The notes under the pieces are model-generated. The model was not told where the DNA came from. It did not search any database and saw only the letters and a list, made by a program, of their open reading frames with translations. Of a DNA stretch of 64,000 nucleotides, positions 35,582 through 44,865 are shown piece after piece; positions within the stretch are counted from its first letter, which is position 1; every line of letters starts with the position of its first letter. Where the stretch lies: NCBI RefSeq assembly GCF_000011065.1, contig NC_004663.1, positions 4,712,001 to 4,776,000 of the forward strand. The letters run 5' to 3'. Origin of the DNA: Bacteroides thetaiotaomicron VPI-5482 (GTDB taxonomy: Bacteria > Bacteroidota > Bacteroidia > Bacteroidales > Bacteroidaceae). The position numbers and the translations under genes are program-made.

Positions 35582-37525
35582 ATGAAGAAACTTGTAAGCA
35601 CTTTGACAGCGATTCTTGGTATAAGCACTCTTGCAGCACAGGATGTGGTTGTAAAAGGACCGGACGAAAAGTTGCAGTTGGCGGTATTTGTGCAAAACGA
35701 GACGAAGCCTTGTTATTCTGTGAGTTACAACGGAAAGACGATGTTGGAAAAGTCTCCTTTAGGCATGAATACCAATATCGGTGATTTTACGAAGAATCTT
35801 AAACTGACCGGACATTCCGTCGACAAGATCGATACTGTTTATCAACAGACACGTATCAAAGTTTCCAACGTACATTACCGTGCCAATGAACTGACTTGTC
35901 ATTTAGAGAATGAGCAGGGACAAAAGCTGGGAGTTATTTTTCGGGTGAGTGATAATGATGTGGCTTTCCGCTATACTTTGCCGCATCAGGGAGGAAAAGC
36001 GAGTGTGACGGTGAAGGAAGAACAAACAGGTTTCCGCTTTCCGGAGCAGACTACTACTTTCTTGTGTCCGCAGAGCGATGCGATGATTGGCTGGAAACGT
36101 ACGAAACCCAGTTATGAAGAAGAATATAAAGCGGATGCGCCGATGAGCGACCGTTCGCAGTACGGACATGGGTATACGTTCCCTTGTTTGTTTCGTATAG
36201 GAAATGACGGTTGGGTGCTGGTCAGCGAGACGGGTGTGGACAGTCGTTATTGCGGTTCACGTTTGAGTGATGTGAGTGAAGGGAATTTATATACGGTCGC
36301 CTTTCCGATGGCGGAAGAAAATAATGGAAACGGAACGGTCGCTCCTGCTTTTGCACTGCCCGGCGCTACTCCGTGGCGTACCATCACAGTGGGAGATCAT
36401 CTGAAGCCGATTGTAGAAACAACCGTTCCGTGGGATGTGGTAAGCCCGCTTTATGAAACAAAACATGATTATCGTTTCGGGCGTGGCACGTGGAGCTGGA
36501 TTCTTTGGCAGGACGGCAGTATCAACTATGATGATCAGGTACGTTACATTGATTTTGCTTCGGCTATGGGATATGAGTATGCGTTGATCGATAACTGGTG
36601 GGATACTAGAATCGGGCATCAGCGTATGAAGTCGCTGGTTGAGTATGCACGCGATAAAGGTGTCGAGTTGTTCTTGTGGTATAGTTCTTCCGGCTATTGG
36701 AATGACATTGAACAGGGACCGGTGAACCGAATGGATAATGCAATCATTCGTAAACGTGAAATGAAATGGCTGCAAAGTCTCGGTGTGAAGGGAATCAAGG
36801 TTGATTTCTTCGGCGGTGACAAGCAGGAGACAATGCGGCTGTATGAAGATATTCTGAGTGATGCGGACGATCACGGATTGATGGTGATTTTCCACGGTTG
36901 CACATTACCTCGCGGATGGGAGCGTATGTATCCGAATTATGTGGGCAGTGAAGCAGTGCTGGCTTCGGAAAATATGGTGTTCAATCAGCATTTCTGTGAT
37001 GAGGAAGCGTTCAATACTTGCCTGCATCCGTTTATCCGCAATACGGTGGGATCGATGGAGTTTGGCGGCTGCTTTCTGAATAAGCGCCTGAACCGTAATA
37101 ACGACGGCGGTACAACACGCCGGACTACGGACGTGTTCCAGTTGGCGACTACCGTTCTGTTGCAGAATCCGGTTCAAAACTTTGCACTGGCTCCTAACAA
37201 TCTGAAAGATGTTCCGGCTGTTTGCATGGACTTTATGAAGCGGGTGCCCACAACGTGGGATGAGACACGGTTTGTCGATGGCTATCCGGGGAAGTATGTG
37301 GTGTTGGCCCGTCGTCAGGGAGATACCTGGTATCTGGCAGCTGTAAATGCCGGCAAAGAACCGCTGAAACTAAAACTGGATTTGGAAATGTTTGCCGGAA
37401 AGACGGTGGCTCTTTATAAGGATGATAAAAAGGGAGAACCGGAGTTAACGTCACTGAAAGTGAAGGAAAACGGTAAGGTGCAGTTGGAAATCCGCCCTCA
37501 AGGAGGTATTCTTTGTATAAAGTAG
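35582..37525 (+). CDS. GH97 retaining glycosidase (alpha-galactosidase / beta-L-arabinopyranosidase type)
   Basis: A 647-aa exported enzyme. After the signal peptide (MKKLVSTLTAILGISTLAAQ), an N-terminal beta-supersandwich (KGPDEKLQLAVFVQ) and a TIM barrel are seen. The segment VKGIKVDFFGG places an aspartate (D408) at the nucleophile position of retaining GH97 enzymes, and HGCTLPRGWERMYPNYVGSEAV supplies E457, a candidate acid/base. The inverting SusB-type glutamate pattern is not present. GH97 members of this class in B. thetaiotaomicron have been reported as alpha-galactosidases and as beta-L-arabinopyranosidases; I cannot separate these from sequence. It is divergent from the membrane AraC regulator. 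Confidence 0.87.
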   Translation: MKKLVSTLTAILGISTLAAQDVVVKGPDEKLQLAVFVQNETKPCYSVSYNGKTMLEKSPLGMNTNIGDFTKNLKLTGHSVDKIDTVYQQTRIKVSNVHYRANELTCHLENEQGQKLGVIFRVSDNDVAFRYTLPHQGGKASVTVKEEQTGFRFPEQTTTFLCPQSDAMIGWKRTKPSYEEEYKADAPMSDRSQYGHGYTFPCLFRIGNDGWVLVSETGVDSRYCGSRLSDVSEGNLYTVAFPMAEENNGNGTVAPAFALPGATPWRTITVGDHLKPIVETTVPWDVVSPLYETKHDYRFGRGTWSWILWQDGSINYDDQVRYIDFASAMGYEYALIDNWWDTRIGHQRMKSLVEYARDKGVELFLWYSSSGYWNDIEQGPVNRMDNAIIRKREMKWLQSLGVKGIKVDFFGGDKQETMRLYEDILSDADDHGLMVIFHGCTLPRGWERMYPNYVGSEAVLASENMVFNQHFCDEEAFNTCLHPFIRNTVGSMEFGGCFLNKRLNRNNDGGTTRRTTDVFQLATTVLLQNPVQNFALAPNNLKDVPAVCMDFMKRVPTTWDETRFVDGYPGKYVVLARRQGDTWYLAAVNAGKEPLKLKLDLEMFAGKTVALYKDDKKGEPELTSLKVKENGKVQLEIRPQGGILCIK

Positions 37526-37565
37526 CCTGTCAATATGGTTTATTTGTAAATGCTGTTACTTTAAA

Positions 37566-37604
37566 TATCGGTATTGTCTTATCGTAAATCGTATTTATCC
37601 TATT
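37566..37604 (+). promoter_or_regulatory. Operator A: conserved 39-bp site upstream of the GH43 gene
   Basis: Two direct half-sites begin at 37568 (TCGGTATTGTCTTA) and 37589 (TCGTATTTATCCTA), exactly 21 bp apart. The same 39-bp block occurs at 42652-42690 and 45851-45889. It ends 19 nt before a TACGTTTG -7 box. It probably binds an AraC-type activator domain. Confidence 0.8.
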
Positions 37605-37623
37605 AAACTTACCAGAAAAAAAG

Positions 37624-37631
37624 TACGTTTG
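37624..37631 (+). promoter_or_regulatory. -7 box after operator A
   Basis: TACGTTTG, a perfect TAnnTTTG. The -33 region carries no TTTG, as expected for an activator-dependent promoter. The 5' leader to the ATG at 37697 is about 60 nt. Confidence 0.65.
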
Positions 37632-37696
37632 CATTGTCTTATTCAACTGTAATTTTTGTATGAATCAGGCATTAACTTTGGATAATAGATAATAGT

Positions 37697-39082
37697 ATGC
37701 AAAAACAGATCTTTTTTAGTTTTGTGCTGGTAATGATGTTGGTAGGGAAAGTGAAAGCTCAGCACAATAATCCTTTTGGCAATGCATTGATTCCGGATAT
37801 GATTGCCGATGCGAGTATTCAGGAAATTAATGGTGTCTTTTATTGCTATGCCACTACTGATGGCTATGGGCAGGGACTTAAAACATCAGGCCCTCCGGTA
37901 GTATGGAAATCAAAAGACTTTGTACACTGGAGTTTTGATGGAACTTACTTCCCTTCGGCTGCAAAGGAGAAGTATTGGGCTCCCAGTAAAGCAATTTTTG
38001 CTAATGGTAAATATTATATATATCCCACTATCAATGGGTATATGTATCCTGCTGTAGCTGATAAGCCTGAAGGACCGTTTAAACTGGCACGTGGGAAAGA
38101 CGAATTCTATAAGCCTTTTACTCCTTCTACTTTATTGCAGAGTAAGAATCCGGGCGGGATTGATGCTGAAATCTTTGTTGACGACGATGGGCAGGCTTAT
38201 GTGTTTTGGGGACGAAGGCATGTAGCCAAACTCAACGAGGATATGATTACGGTGGATTCTGTAGTACAGGTAATTTCTACTCCTCGCAAGGAGTACTCTG
38301 AGGGACCTATCTTTTTCAAACGTAAAGGAATATATTATTATTTGTACACTATCGGAGGGGATGAGAAATATCAATATGCGTATGTAATGAGCCGGGTTTC
38401 CCCTATGGGACCTTTTGAAGCTCCTGAACAGGATATAATATCTACTACCAATTATGAACGGGGAATCTTCGGACCGGGACATGGTTGTGTCTTTCATCCT
38501 GAGGGTACGGATAATTATTATTTCGCATATTTAGAGTTTGGCAGGCGAAGTACAAACCGTCAGACATATGTGAATCAACTGAAATTTAATGAAGACGGTA
38601 CGATTCGCCCTGTCGAACTAACAATGGATGGAGTGGGGGCATTGAAGAAGGTGAAATCAGATAAAAAAATGAAAATAGATACAGTTTATGCGTCTAGTAT
38701 TGAAGTGCCGTTGAAGATTGAACCGATGAAAGACCCGACATGTCTGCGGACAGAATATTTTGTTCCTTCTTTTGCGGTGGACGGAGCAAATGGTTCCCGA
38801 TGGATGGCTGCTGCCGAAGATAGTATTAATCCATGGATTGTGGCAGATTTGGGTACTGTAAAGAAGGTCAGACGCAGTGAAATTTATTTTGTACGCCCTA
38901 CTGCCGGACATGCTTATGTTATTGAAGCATCGATGGATGGAAAAGTCTGGCAAGAGTTCGCTGTCCATCAAGATAGGAAGATGTGTTCACCACATACCGA
39001 TGTCTTGAATAAAAGGTTCCGTTATCTGAGAATTAAAATCCTAAAAGGAGTCCCCGGTATCTGGGAATGGAATATTTATTAA
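37697..39082 (+). CDS. GH43 glycosidase with C-terminal discoidin-like module
   Basis: A 461-aa exported protein. The signal peptide is KQIFFSFVLVMMLVGKVKAQ. The GH43 propeller (~22-320) has the base aspartate in LIPDMIADASIQEING, the pKa-modulating aspartate in GGIDAEIFVDDDG and the acid glutamate in KEYSEGPIFFKRKG. Residues ~335-461 resemble an F5/8 type C carbohydrate-binding domain (SFAVDGANGSRWMAAAEDS, then WIVADLG). Likely an alpha-L-arabinofuranosidase or related exo-enzyme; the subfamily is not certain. It is the first gene of a unit with a broken GH43 and the second GH97, under operator A. Confidence 0.85.
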   Translation: MQKQIFFSFVLVMMLVGKVKAQHNNPFGNALIPDMIADASIQEINGVFYCYATTDGYGQGLKTSGPPVVWKSKDFVHWSFDGTYFPSAAKEKYWAPSKAIFANGKYYIYPTINGYMYPAVADKPEGPFKLARGKDEFYKPFTPSTLLQSKNPGGIDAEIFVDDDGQAYVFWGRRHVAKLNEDMITVDSVVQVISTPRKEYSEGPIFFKRKGIYYYLYTIGGDEKYQYAYVMSRVSPMGPFEAPEQDIISTTNYERGIFGPGHGCVFHPEGTDNYYFAYLEFGRRSTNRQTYVNQLKFNEDGTIRPVELTMDGVGALKKVKSDKKMKIDTVYASSIEVPLKIEPMKDPTCLRTEYFVPSFAVDGANGSRWMAAAEDSINPWIVADLGTVKKVRRSEIYFVRPTAGHAYVIEASMDGKVWQEFAVHQDRKMCSPHTDVLNKRFRYLRIKILKGVPGIWEWNIY

Positions 39083-39096
39083 TAAGCCAAAAGTGT

Positions 39097-40698
39097 ATGA
39101 ATATAAAAATGAATATGAAAGTCCCCACATGTATTGTAGTATTGATTTTTACTTTGTCAACAGTAAATGTATTTGCACAGAATGATTACAAGTGAGGAGA
39201 ATGGACAACTTGGGGCGATCAGGGAGATGGCACCTATTGTAATCCTGTCCTTCCTTCCGATTACAGTGACATTGATTGTATTCGTGTGGGGGATGATTAT
39301 TATGCTATTTCTTCTACCTTTCAATATTCCCCAGGTATGGTGATCATACATTCCAAGGATTTGGTGAACTGGACGATTAAAGGTCATGTGGTTTCTGATC
39401 TGAGACAGATCAGTGAAGAAATGAACTGGACGCGTATGAATCGTTATGGCCGAGGTATTTGGGCAGGGGCAATTCGTTATTATCAGGGAAAATTCTATGT
39501 GTATTTCGGTACACCGGATGAAGGTTATTTTATGTCGACAGCTACCGATCCTGCGGGACCGTGGGAACCGTTGCACTGTGTAAAAGCAGAAAAGGGATGG
39601 GATGACTGTTGTCCTTTCTTTGACGATGACGGGCAACTATATTTTGTAGGTACCCATTTTGCTGATAAATACAAAACTTACCTGTACCGGATGACACCTG
39701 ATGGGAAGACCTTGATCGAAAACTCTAAAATATTAATTAATGAGGGGTATGGTCGCGAGGCAAGTAAACTTTATAAAATCAACGGAACATATTATCATTT
39801 TTTCAGTGAAGTTAAAAATGGCGGTAGATATATCATGATGCAACGTTCTTCTTCAATTACAGGACCGTATCTTGAAAGGAAACAATTAAGTCATGTACAG
39901 CGTGAATATAATGAGCCTAATCAAGGCGGACTTGTTGAAGGTCCTGACAGGAAGTGGTATTTTTTTACCCACCATGGTACGGGTGACTGGGCAGGTCGGA
40001 TTGCTAGTCTGCTACCGGTATATTGGGTCGATGGTTGGCCGATTATTGGTGAGGTTGGGCAGGATGGCATTGGCACAATGGTATGGCAAGCGGCCAAGCC
40101 TTCCAATGAGTATCCGGTTCGGACTCCACAATCATCTGATGATTTTAGCAAGTCGGTACTTTCTCCTCAATGGGAATGGAACTACCAGCCCCGGGACGAG
40201 ATGTGGTCATTAACGGAAAGACCAGGCAATTTGCGGTTAAAAGCTTTTCGTCCATTAGTCACGGATAATTTGCTGAAAGCGGGAAATACCTTGACTCAGC
40301 GTTGTTTTCGTACAAACAAAAATGAGGTTATTGTAAAAATGAACATTGAGGGCATGGTTGACGGACAGAAAGCCGGACTGTGTCATTACTCTAAGAGTTA
40401 TGCCATGGTGGGGGTACGCCAGTCCGGCAAAGACCGGAATCTGGAATTTCAGACCAATAAAGAGAAAATCACAGGTCCTGCGATAAAGGGAAACAAGGTG
40501 TGGATTAAATCTGTATGGGGGCTGGATGGAAAAAGCCAATTTTCATATAGTACAGATGGCAGGAAGTTTACCCCGTTCGGAGAGGTATATCAACTTGAAT
40601 GGGGATATTACCGGGGAAGCCGCATTGGGATTTACTGTTTTAATAATATAGCGGATGCGGGGTATATCGATGTGGATGAGTTTATTTATTTATATTAA
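39097..40698 (+). pseudogene. GH43 gene interrupted by an in-frame TGA after the signal peptide
   Basis: The frame opens at ATG 39097, encodes a good signal peptide (PTCIVVLIFTLSTVNVFAQ) and NDYK, then meets TGA at 39193-39195 (codon 33). The same frame continues open to 40698: GEWTTWGDQGDGTYCNPVLPS, a GH43 propeller with GYGREASKLYKINGTYYHFF, and a C-terminal beta-sandwich (~530 codons in all). The natural residue at the stop is probably Trp (TGG), by the sequence KxGEWTTWGDQG. Reinitiation at GTG 39286 would lose both the export signal and the catalytic base Asp in LPSDYSD. So no functional enzyme is expected unless this is a sequencing error or the stop is read through. Confidence 0.85.
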
Positions 40699-40709
40699 CT
40701 GTTTAGTGT

Positions 40710-42626
40710 ATGAAACATTCCTTTAATTGTTTAAGTTATGAATTACTGCTTTATGTGCTCATTTGTATTCCATTCTGTTCTTGTTCTCAAAAAGATACAG
40801 GTGTGATTTCTCCTAATGGGAAGATATGTCTTTCTGTTGAAATAAAGGAAGATACTGAAAAAGACGGTTTTGGCAAAGTCTTTTTTAATGTAGAGTACAA
40901 AGATGGTAAAACTTCCAGAAGGGTTCTATCTGATACCCGAATTGGCTTGGAAACCCAGCTTATGTCATTTACCGATAACATCAGGTTGAAATCTGTGTCC
41001 GGTACTAAACTAATTGAAGATGATTATGTGATGCTTACCGGTAAAAGAAGTCATTGTCAGAATAGAGGAAATGAAAGGATATTTCGGTTTGAGAATGAGA
41101 AGGCAGAAACCTTAGATATCGTTTTCAGGGCTTACGATGACGGGATTGTATTTCGATATAGCTTACCATCTGTTCAAGATAAGGATAGTCTGACATCTGA
41201 ACATACAGCTTACTATATTCCAGAAGGAACGAAAAGATGGATACAGAATTATTCTGTTGGTTATGAAGGTTTCTATCCATTGAAAACCAGAGCAGAAAGA
41301 GGCAAAGACAATATGTGGGGCTATCCATTACTTTTGGAACCAGCCGATTCATTGTTTGTGTTGATAACTGAGGCCAATATACTTCGTGGACATAGTGGTT
41401 CCAGATTGTATAATGGAAATGATATGAATCAATATCAAGTGCGGATGACAGATGATAAATTAGCCTTGGGTGATTCATTCACATCGCCATGGAGAGTTCT
41501 TATGATAGGTTCTTTGTCTGATATTGTAGAATCTACTTTGGTAACAGATGTCTCTGAACCTAACAAAATTTCTGATACAAGTTGGATTATGCCGGGCTCT
41601 GCATCATGGGTATACTGGGCGCATAATCATGGTTCCAAAAATTTCAAGATTGTAAAAGACTACATTGACTTGGCTGTTGATATGAAGTGGCCATATAGTC
41701 TGATAGATGCGGAATGGAATGAAATGTCAAACGGTGGAGATATTGAAGATTTGATAACCTATTCTCTTAGTCGAAATATAAAGCCTATGATTTGGTATAA
41801 TTCGTCAACTGCTTGGATGGGGCCGGGTCCTCTTTACCGCTTGAATAGTAAGGAAAACAGAATAAAGGAATATACTTGGCTTCAAAAGTCAGGTGTAGTA
41901 GGGGTTAAGATTGATTTTTTTCCTGATGATTATTCGTCTAATATGGATTATTATATTGATTTGCTGGAAGATGCAGCTAAATATAAATTAATGGTCAATT
42001 TTCATGGAGCTACTATTCCTCGTGGATGGCAAAGGACTTATCCTCATCTGATGACTATGGAAGCCGTTTATGGGGCAGAGTGGTATAACAATAAGCCAAT
42101 ACTTACAGATCGTGCTGCTGAACATAATGTAACATTGCCATTTACCAGAAATGTCATTGGCTCAATGGATTATACACCTGGTACATTCTCTGATTCCCAA
42201 CATCCTCATATCACTACTTGTGGGCATGAACTAGCTTTGTCTGTTGTGTTTGAGTCAGCATTGCAGCATATGCCTGATAGGCCGGAGGTGTACAGTTCAT
42301 TACCTCGAAAAGTAAGAGAATTCCTTTCGGGATTACCTACTGCTTGGGATGATACAAAACTGTTGTGTGGCTATCCGGGTGCTGACATCGTACTGGCACG
42401 ACGTAAGGGAGATGTATGGTATATTGGAGGATTGAACGGAACTAACGAGAATAAAACTCTTTCTTTTTCATTGGTTCCTCTGCAAGTTGAAGGAAAAACG
42501 ATGGATGTATTTAAGGATGGGGTGGACGATAAGAGTTTTGCCATCGAAGAAGACATCCAGTTATCAAACGATAAAATGGATATGTCATGTCTTCCTCGTG
42601 GAGGATTTGTGGCAGTAATAAAGTAA
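40710..42626 (+). CDS. Second GH97 retaining glycosidase, lipoprotein
   Basis: A 638-aa protein. The N-terminus (LLLYVLICIPFCSCSQKD) has a lipobox-like cysteine, so it is probably a lipoprotein, unlike the first GH97. GH97 features are the beta-supersandwich opening VISPNGKICLSVEI and the barrel with GVVGVKIDFFPDD (D402, nucleophile position) and HGATIPRGWQRTYPHLMTMEAVYGAEW (E451, candidate acid/base). It therefore falls in the retaining class, as does the gene at 35582. In B. thetaiotaomicron, enzymes of this class include bifunctional beta-L-arabinopyranosidase/alpha-galactosidases (recalled, not checked). It starts 11 bp after the broken GH43 and is cotranscribed from operator A. Confidence 0.87.
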   Translation: MKHSFNCLSYELLLYVLICIPFCSCSQKDTGVISPNGKICLSVEIKEDTEKDGFGKVFFNVEYKDGKTSRRVLSDTRIGLETQLMSFTDNIRLKSVSGTKLIEDDYVMLTGKRSHCQNRGNERIFRFENEKAETLDIVFRAYDDGIVFRYSLPSVQDKDSLTSEHTAYYIPEGTKRWIQNYSVGYEGFYPLKTRAERGKDNMWGYPLLLEPADSLFVLITEANILRGHSGSRLYNGNDMNQYQVRMTDDKLALGDSFTSPWRVLMIGSLSDIVESTLVTDVSEPNKISDTSWIMPGSASWVYWAHNHGSKNFKIVKDYIDLAVDMKWPYSLIDAEWNEMSNGGDIEDLITYSLSRNIKPMIWYNSSTAWMGPGPLYRLNSKENRIKEYTWLQKSGVVGVKIDFFPDDYSSNMDYYIDLLEDAAKYKLMVNFHGATIPRGWQRTYPHLMTMEAVYGAEWYNNKPILTDRAAEHNVTLPFTRNVIGSMDYTPGTFSDSQHPHITTCGHELALSVVFESALQHMPDRPEVYSSLPRKVREFLSGLPTAWDDTKLLCGYPGADIVLARRKGDVWYIGGLNGTNENKTLSFSLVPLQVEGKTMDVFKDGVDDKSFAIEEDIQLSNDKMDMSCLPRGGFVAVIK

Positions 42627-42651
42627 GGATAATAAATGATATTGTTTTAAA

Positions 42652-42690
42652 AGTCGATATTGTTTTATTGTAAATCGTATTCATCCTATT
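42652..42690 (+). promoter_or_regulatory. Operator B: conserved 39-bp site upstream of the GH29 gene
   Basis: Half-sites begin at 42654 (TCGATATTGTTTTA) and 42675 (TCGTATTCATCCTA), 21 bp apart. An extra upstream GATATTGTTTTA at 42638-42649 repeats the first half-site. The block ends 20 nt before the -7 box. Confidence 0.8.
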
Positions 42691-42710
42691 TTTTTTCACT
42701 AAAAAAGCGC

Positions 42711-42718
42711 TACGTTTG
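42711..42718 (+). promoter_or_regulatory. -7 box after operator B
   Basis: TACGTTTG, followed by CATTATATAATTC; the ATG is at 42745. The downstream words CAATCGTAATATTTATG also resemble those before the TIG/NHL gene. Confidence 0.65.
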
Positions 42719-42744
42719 CATTATATAATTCAATCGTAATATTT

Positions 42745-44388
42745 ATGAAAGCAAAAAAATTACTATTACTATCCTTGTTATTTATAGCGGAGACTTTATC
42801 TGCTCAAAACTATCAGGTTCCTGTTTCGGAGCAAGATGAACCTATGATGCAAGGGAAATTCCAGCCTACTTGGGAATCATTGGCTAATTATAAAATACCG
42901 GAATGGTTTAGAAATGTAAAGTTTGGCATTTGGGCTCATTGGGGCCCCCAATGTGTGGAAGGATCTGGCGATTGGATGGCTCGTTCTTTGTATATGGAAA
43001 ATTCGCCTGAATATCGACATCATATAGCGAACTACGGTCATCCTTCTGAATTTGGCTTTAAAGATATTATTCCGTTATGGAAGGCTGAAAAATGGGACCC
43101 CGATAAGTTGGTTGCATTTTATAAAAAAATAGGTGCTCAGTATTTTTTTGCTTTGGGTAACCATCATGATAATATGGACCTTTGGGATAGTAAGTATCAA
43201 CCATGGAACTCGGTTAATATGGGGCCTAAAAAAGATATATTGAAAGGATGGGAAAGAGCAGCGCGTAAACATGGACTTTATTTTGGGGTCAGTCTGCATG
43301 CAGACCATGCCTGGAGTTGGTATGAGACTTCCCAAAGACACGATACTCAAGGTCCTAAAAAAGGTATTCCGTATGATGGGAAATTAACGAAAGCTGATGG
43401 AAAAGGAAAGTGGTGGGAAGGATATGATCCTCAGGACTTGTATGCTCAGAATCATCCGTTAAGTCAGGATAGTTGGGATAATGGTACAATTCATAGGCAA
43501 TGGGCATGGGGAAATGGAGTTTGTTTACCAACACAGGAATATTGCACTAATTTCTATAATCGTACACTTGATGTAATAAACCGTTATAATCCGGATTTGT
43601 TGTATTTTGATGTAACTGTTGCACCTTTTTATCCTATAAGTGATGCAGGCTTAAAAATTGCGGCTCATTTTTATAATCATAATATGTCAATGCAAAAGGG
43701 TAAATTGAATGCCGTAATGTTTGGTAAGATTCTTGATGCAAATCAACGTAAAGCTTTGGTATGGGACGTAGAACGTGGAGCTCCTAATAAAATAATAGAT
43801 GAACCTTGGCAGTCATGTTCGTGCCTTGGCGGGTGGCATTATAATACGTCTATTTATAATAATAATCAATATAAGTCGGCAGCTGACGTAGTGAAGCTGT
43901 TAGTTGATATTGTCAGTAAAAATGGTAACTTACTTCTGAGTGTCCCGTTGCGTGCAGATGGTACATTTGATGAAAAAGAAGAAAAGATATTGAATGAATT
44001 TGGTAATTGGATGAATATCAATAAGGAAGCAATCTATCAAACGCGTCCATGGAAAATATTTGGTGAGGGACCTATAGCGGATAAAGATGTTCAACTCAAC
44101 GCCCAGGGGTTTAACGAATGGGCCTATAGTAAAGCTGATGCAAAGGAAATACGTTTTACACAAACAGATAAAAATTTGTATGCTACAGTTTTAGGATGGC
44201 CTGAAGATGGGAAAATCTTAATTAGGTCTTTAGCGGAAGGTAACGGGTTATATCCCACTAAAATAGGCAGAGTAGAGTTGCTTGGTTACGGAAAAGTATC
44301 TTTTACACGTACTGATAAGGGACTTGTTGTTGATATACCCGCTAAATCGTTGAAGAATATAGCCCCTGTCTTGAAAATTAGAAAATAA
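42745..44388 (+). CDS. GH29 alpha-L-fucosidase
   Basis: A 547-aa exported enzyme. The signal peptide is KKLLLLSLLFIAETLSAQ. The catalytic domain opens with ESLANYKIPEWFRNVKFGIWAHWGP, the GH29 N-terminal signature, and contains FYKKIGAQYFFALGNHHDN. The nucleophile aspartate lies in DLLYFDVTVAPFYP (D289). The domain ends with KNGNLLLSVPLRADG, then a C-terminal beta-sandwich. It removes terminal alpha-L-fucose in the periplasm. Fucose caps alpha-arabinofuranose in some arabinogalactan proteins, which fits the neighbours. It has its own operator B promoter and is followed 11 bp later by a RhaM-like mutarotase. Confidence 0.92.
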   Translation: MKAKKLLLLSLLFIAETLSAQNYQVPVSEQDEPMMQGKFQPTWESLANYKIPEWFRNVKFGIWAHWGPQCVEGSGDWMARSLYMENSPEYRHHIANYGHPSEFGFKDIIPLWKAEKWDPDKLVAFYKKIGAQYFFALGNHHDNMDLWDSKYQPWNSVNMGPKKDILKGWERAARKHGLYFGVSLHADHAWSWYETSQRHDTQGPKKGIPYDGKLTKADGKGKWWEGYDPQDLYAQNHPLSQDSWDNGTIHRQWAWGNGVCLPTQEYCTNFYNRTLDVINRYNPDLLYFDVTVAPFYPISDAGLKIAAHFYNHNMSMQKGKLNAVMFGKILDANQRKALVWDVERGAPNKIIDEPWQSCSCLGGWHYNTSIYNNNQYKSAADVVKLLVDIVSKNGNLLLSVPLRADGTFDEKEEKILNEFGNWMNINKEAIYQTRPWKIFGEGPIADKDVQLNAQGFNEWAYSKADAKEIRFTQTDKNLYATVLGWPEDGKILIRSLAEGNGLYPTKIGRVELLGYGKVSFTRTDKGLVVDIPAKSLKNIAPVLKIRK

Positions 44389-44399
44389 AAGTTATTACT

Positions 44400-44789
44400 A
44401 TGTCGTCTATTCAGGGATACAAAATGAAAGAGTATAGCATGCCTACAAAGAGGTATTGCCAAACTTTAAGCCTTAAAAATAATCCGATTCTGATTGAAGA
44501 GTATCGTAAGATACATAGTGAAGAAAAGGCATGGCCGGAAATAAGGGCGGGGATACGTGCAGTAGGGATTCTGGAAATGGAAATTTATATATTGGGATCA
44601 CAACTTTTTATGATTATAGAAACTCCACTGGACTTTGATTGGGAGATAGCTATGGATAAACTGTCTAATCTTCCGCGGCAGGCTGAGTGGGAAAAGTATG
44701 TGTCTAAATTTCAAGACTGTCCGTATTTGAGTTCTTCTGCTGAAAAATGGAAGTTGATGGAACGTATGTTTTATCTGTATGAAGATTAG
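44400..44789 (+). CDS. L-rhamnose mutarotase-like (RhaM/DUF718) protein
   Basis: A 129-aa cytosolic protein of the RhaM fold. The pattern IEEYRKIHSEEKAWPEIRAGIRAVGILEMEIYILGSQLFMIIE covers the dimeric alpha/beta barrel core with the conserved histidine and Trp. RhaM interconverts alpha and beta anomers of L-rhamnose; close homologues beside fucosidases may act on L-fucose, a 6-deoxy sugar like rhamnose. Alternative starts are 44424 and 44439, and the last (MPTKRYCQTL) fits family length best. It is cotranscribed with GH29 and closed by a strong terminator. Confidence 0.8.
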   Translation: MSSIQGYKMKEYSMPTKRYCQTLSLKNNPILIEEYRKIHSEEKAWPEIRAGIRAVGILEMEIYILGSQLFMIIETPLDFDWEIAMDKLSNLPRQAEWEKYVSKFQDCPYLSSSAEKWKLMERMFYLYED

Positions 44790-44823
44790 TTGAGGATAAC
44801 GTAATCGTTTACTACGTGTTGAG

Positions 44824-44860
44824 AAAAAAGGAATAGTGTGAAAGTTGCTATTCCTTTTTT
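44824..44860. terminator. Bidirectional terminator between the mutarotase and AraC genes
   Basis: AAAAAAGGAATAG (44824-44836) pairs with CTATTCCTTTTTT (44848-44860): a 13-bp stem with an 11-nt loop, A-tract on one side and T-tract on the other. It serves two convergent genes. Confidence 0.82.
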
Positions 44861-44865
44861 TCTGC

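Noticed and set aside
39193..39195. TGA as a selenocysteine or programmed readthrough codon in the GH43 gene
   Set aside because: No stem-loop resembling a SECIS element is evident right after it, the position lies in a linker next to the signal peptide, and a TGG to TGA change is simpler.
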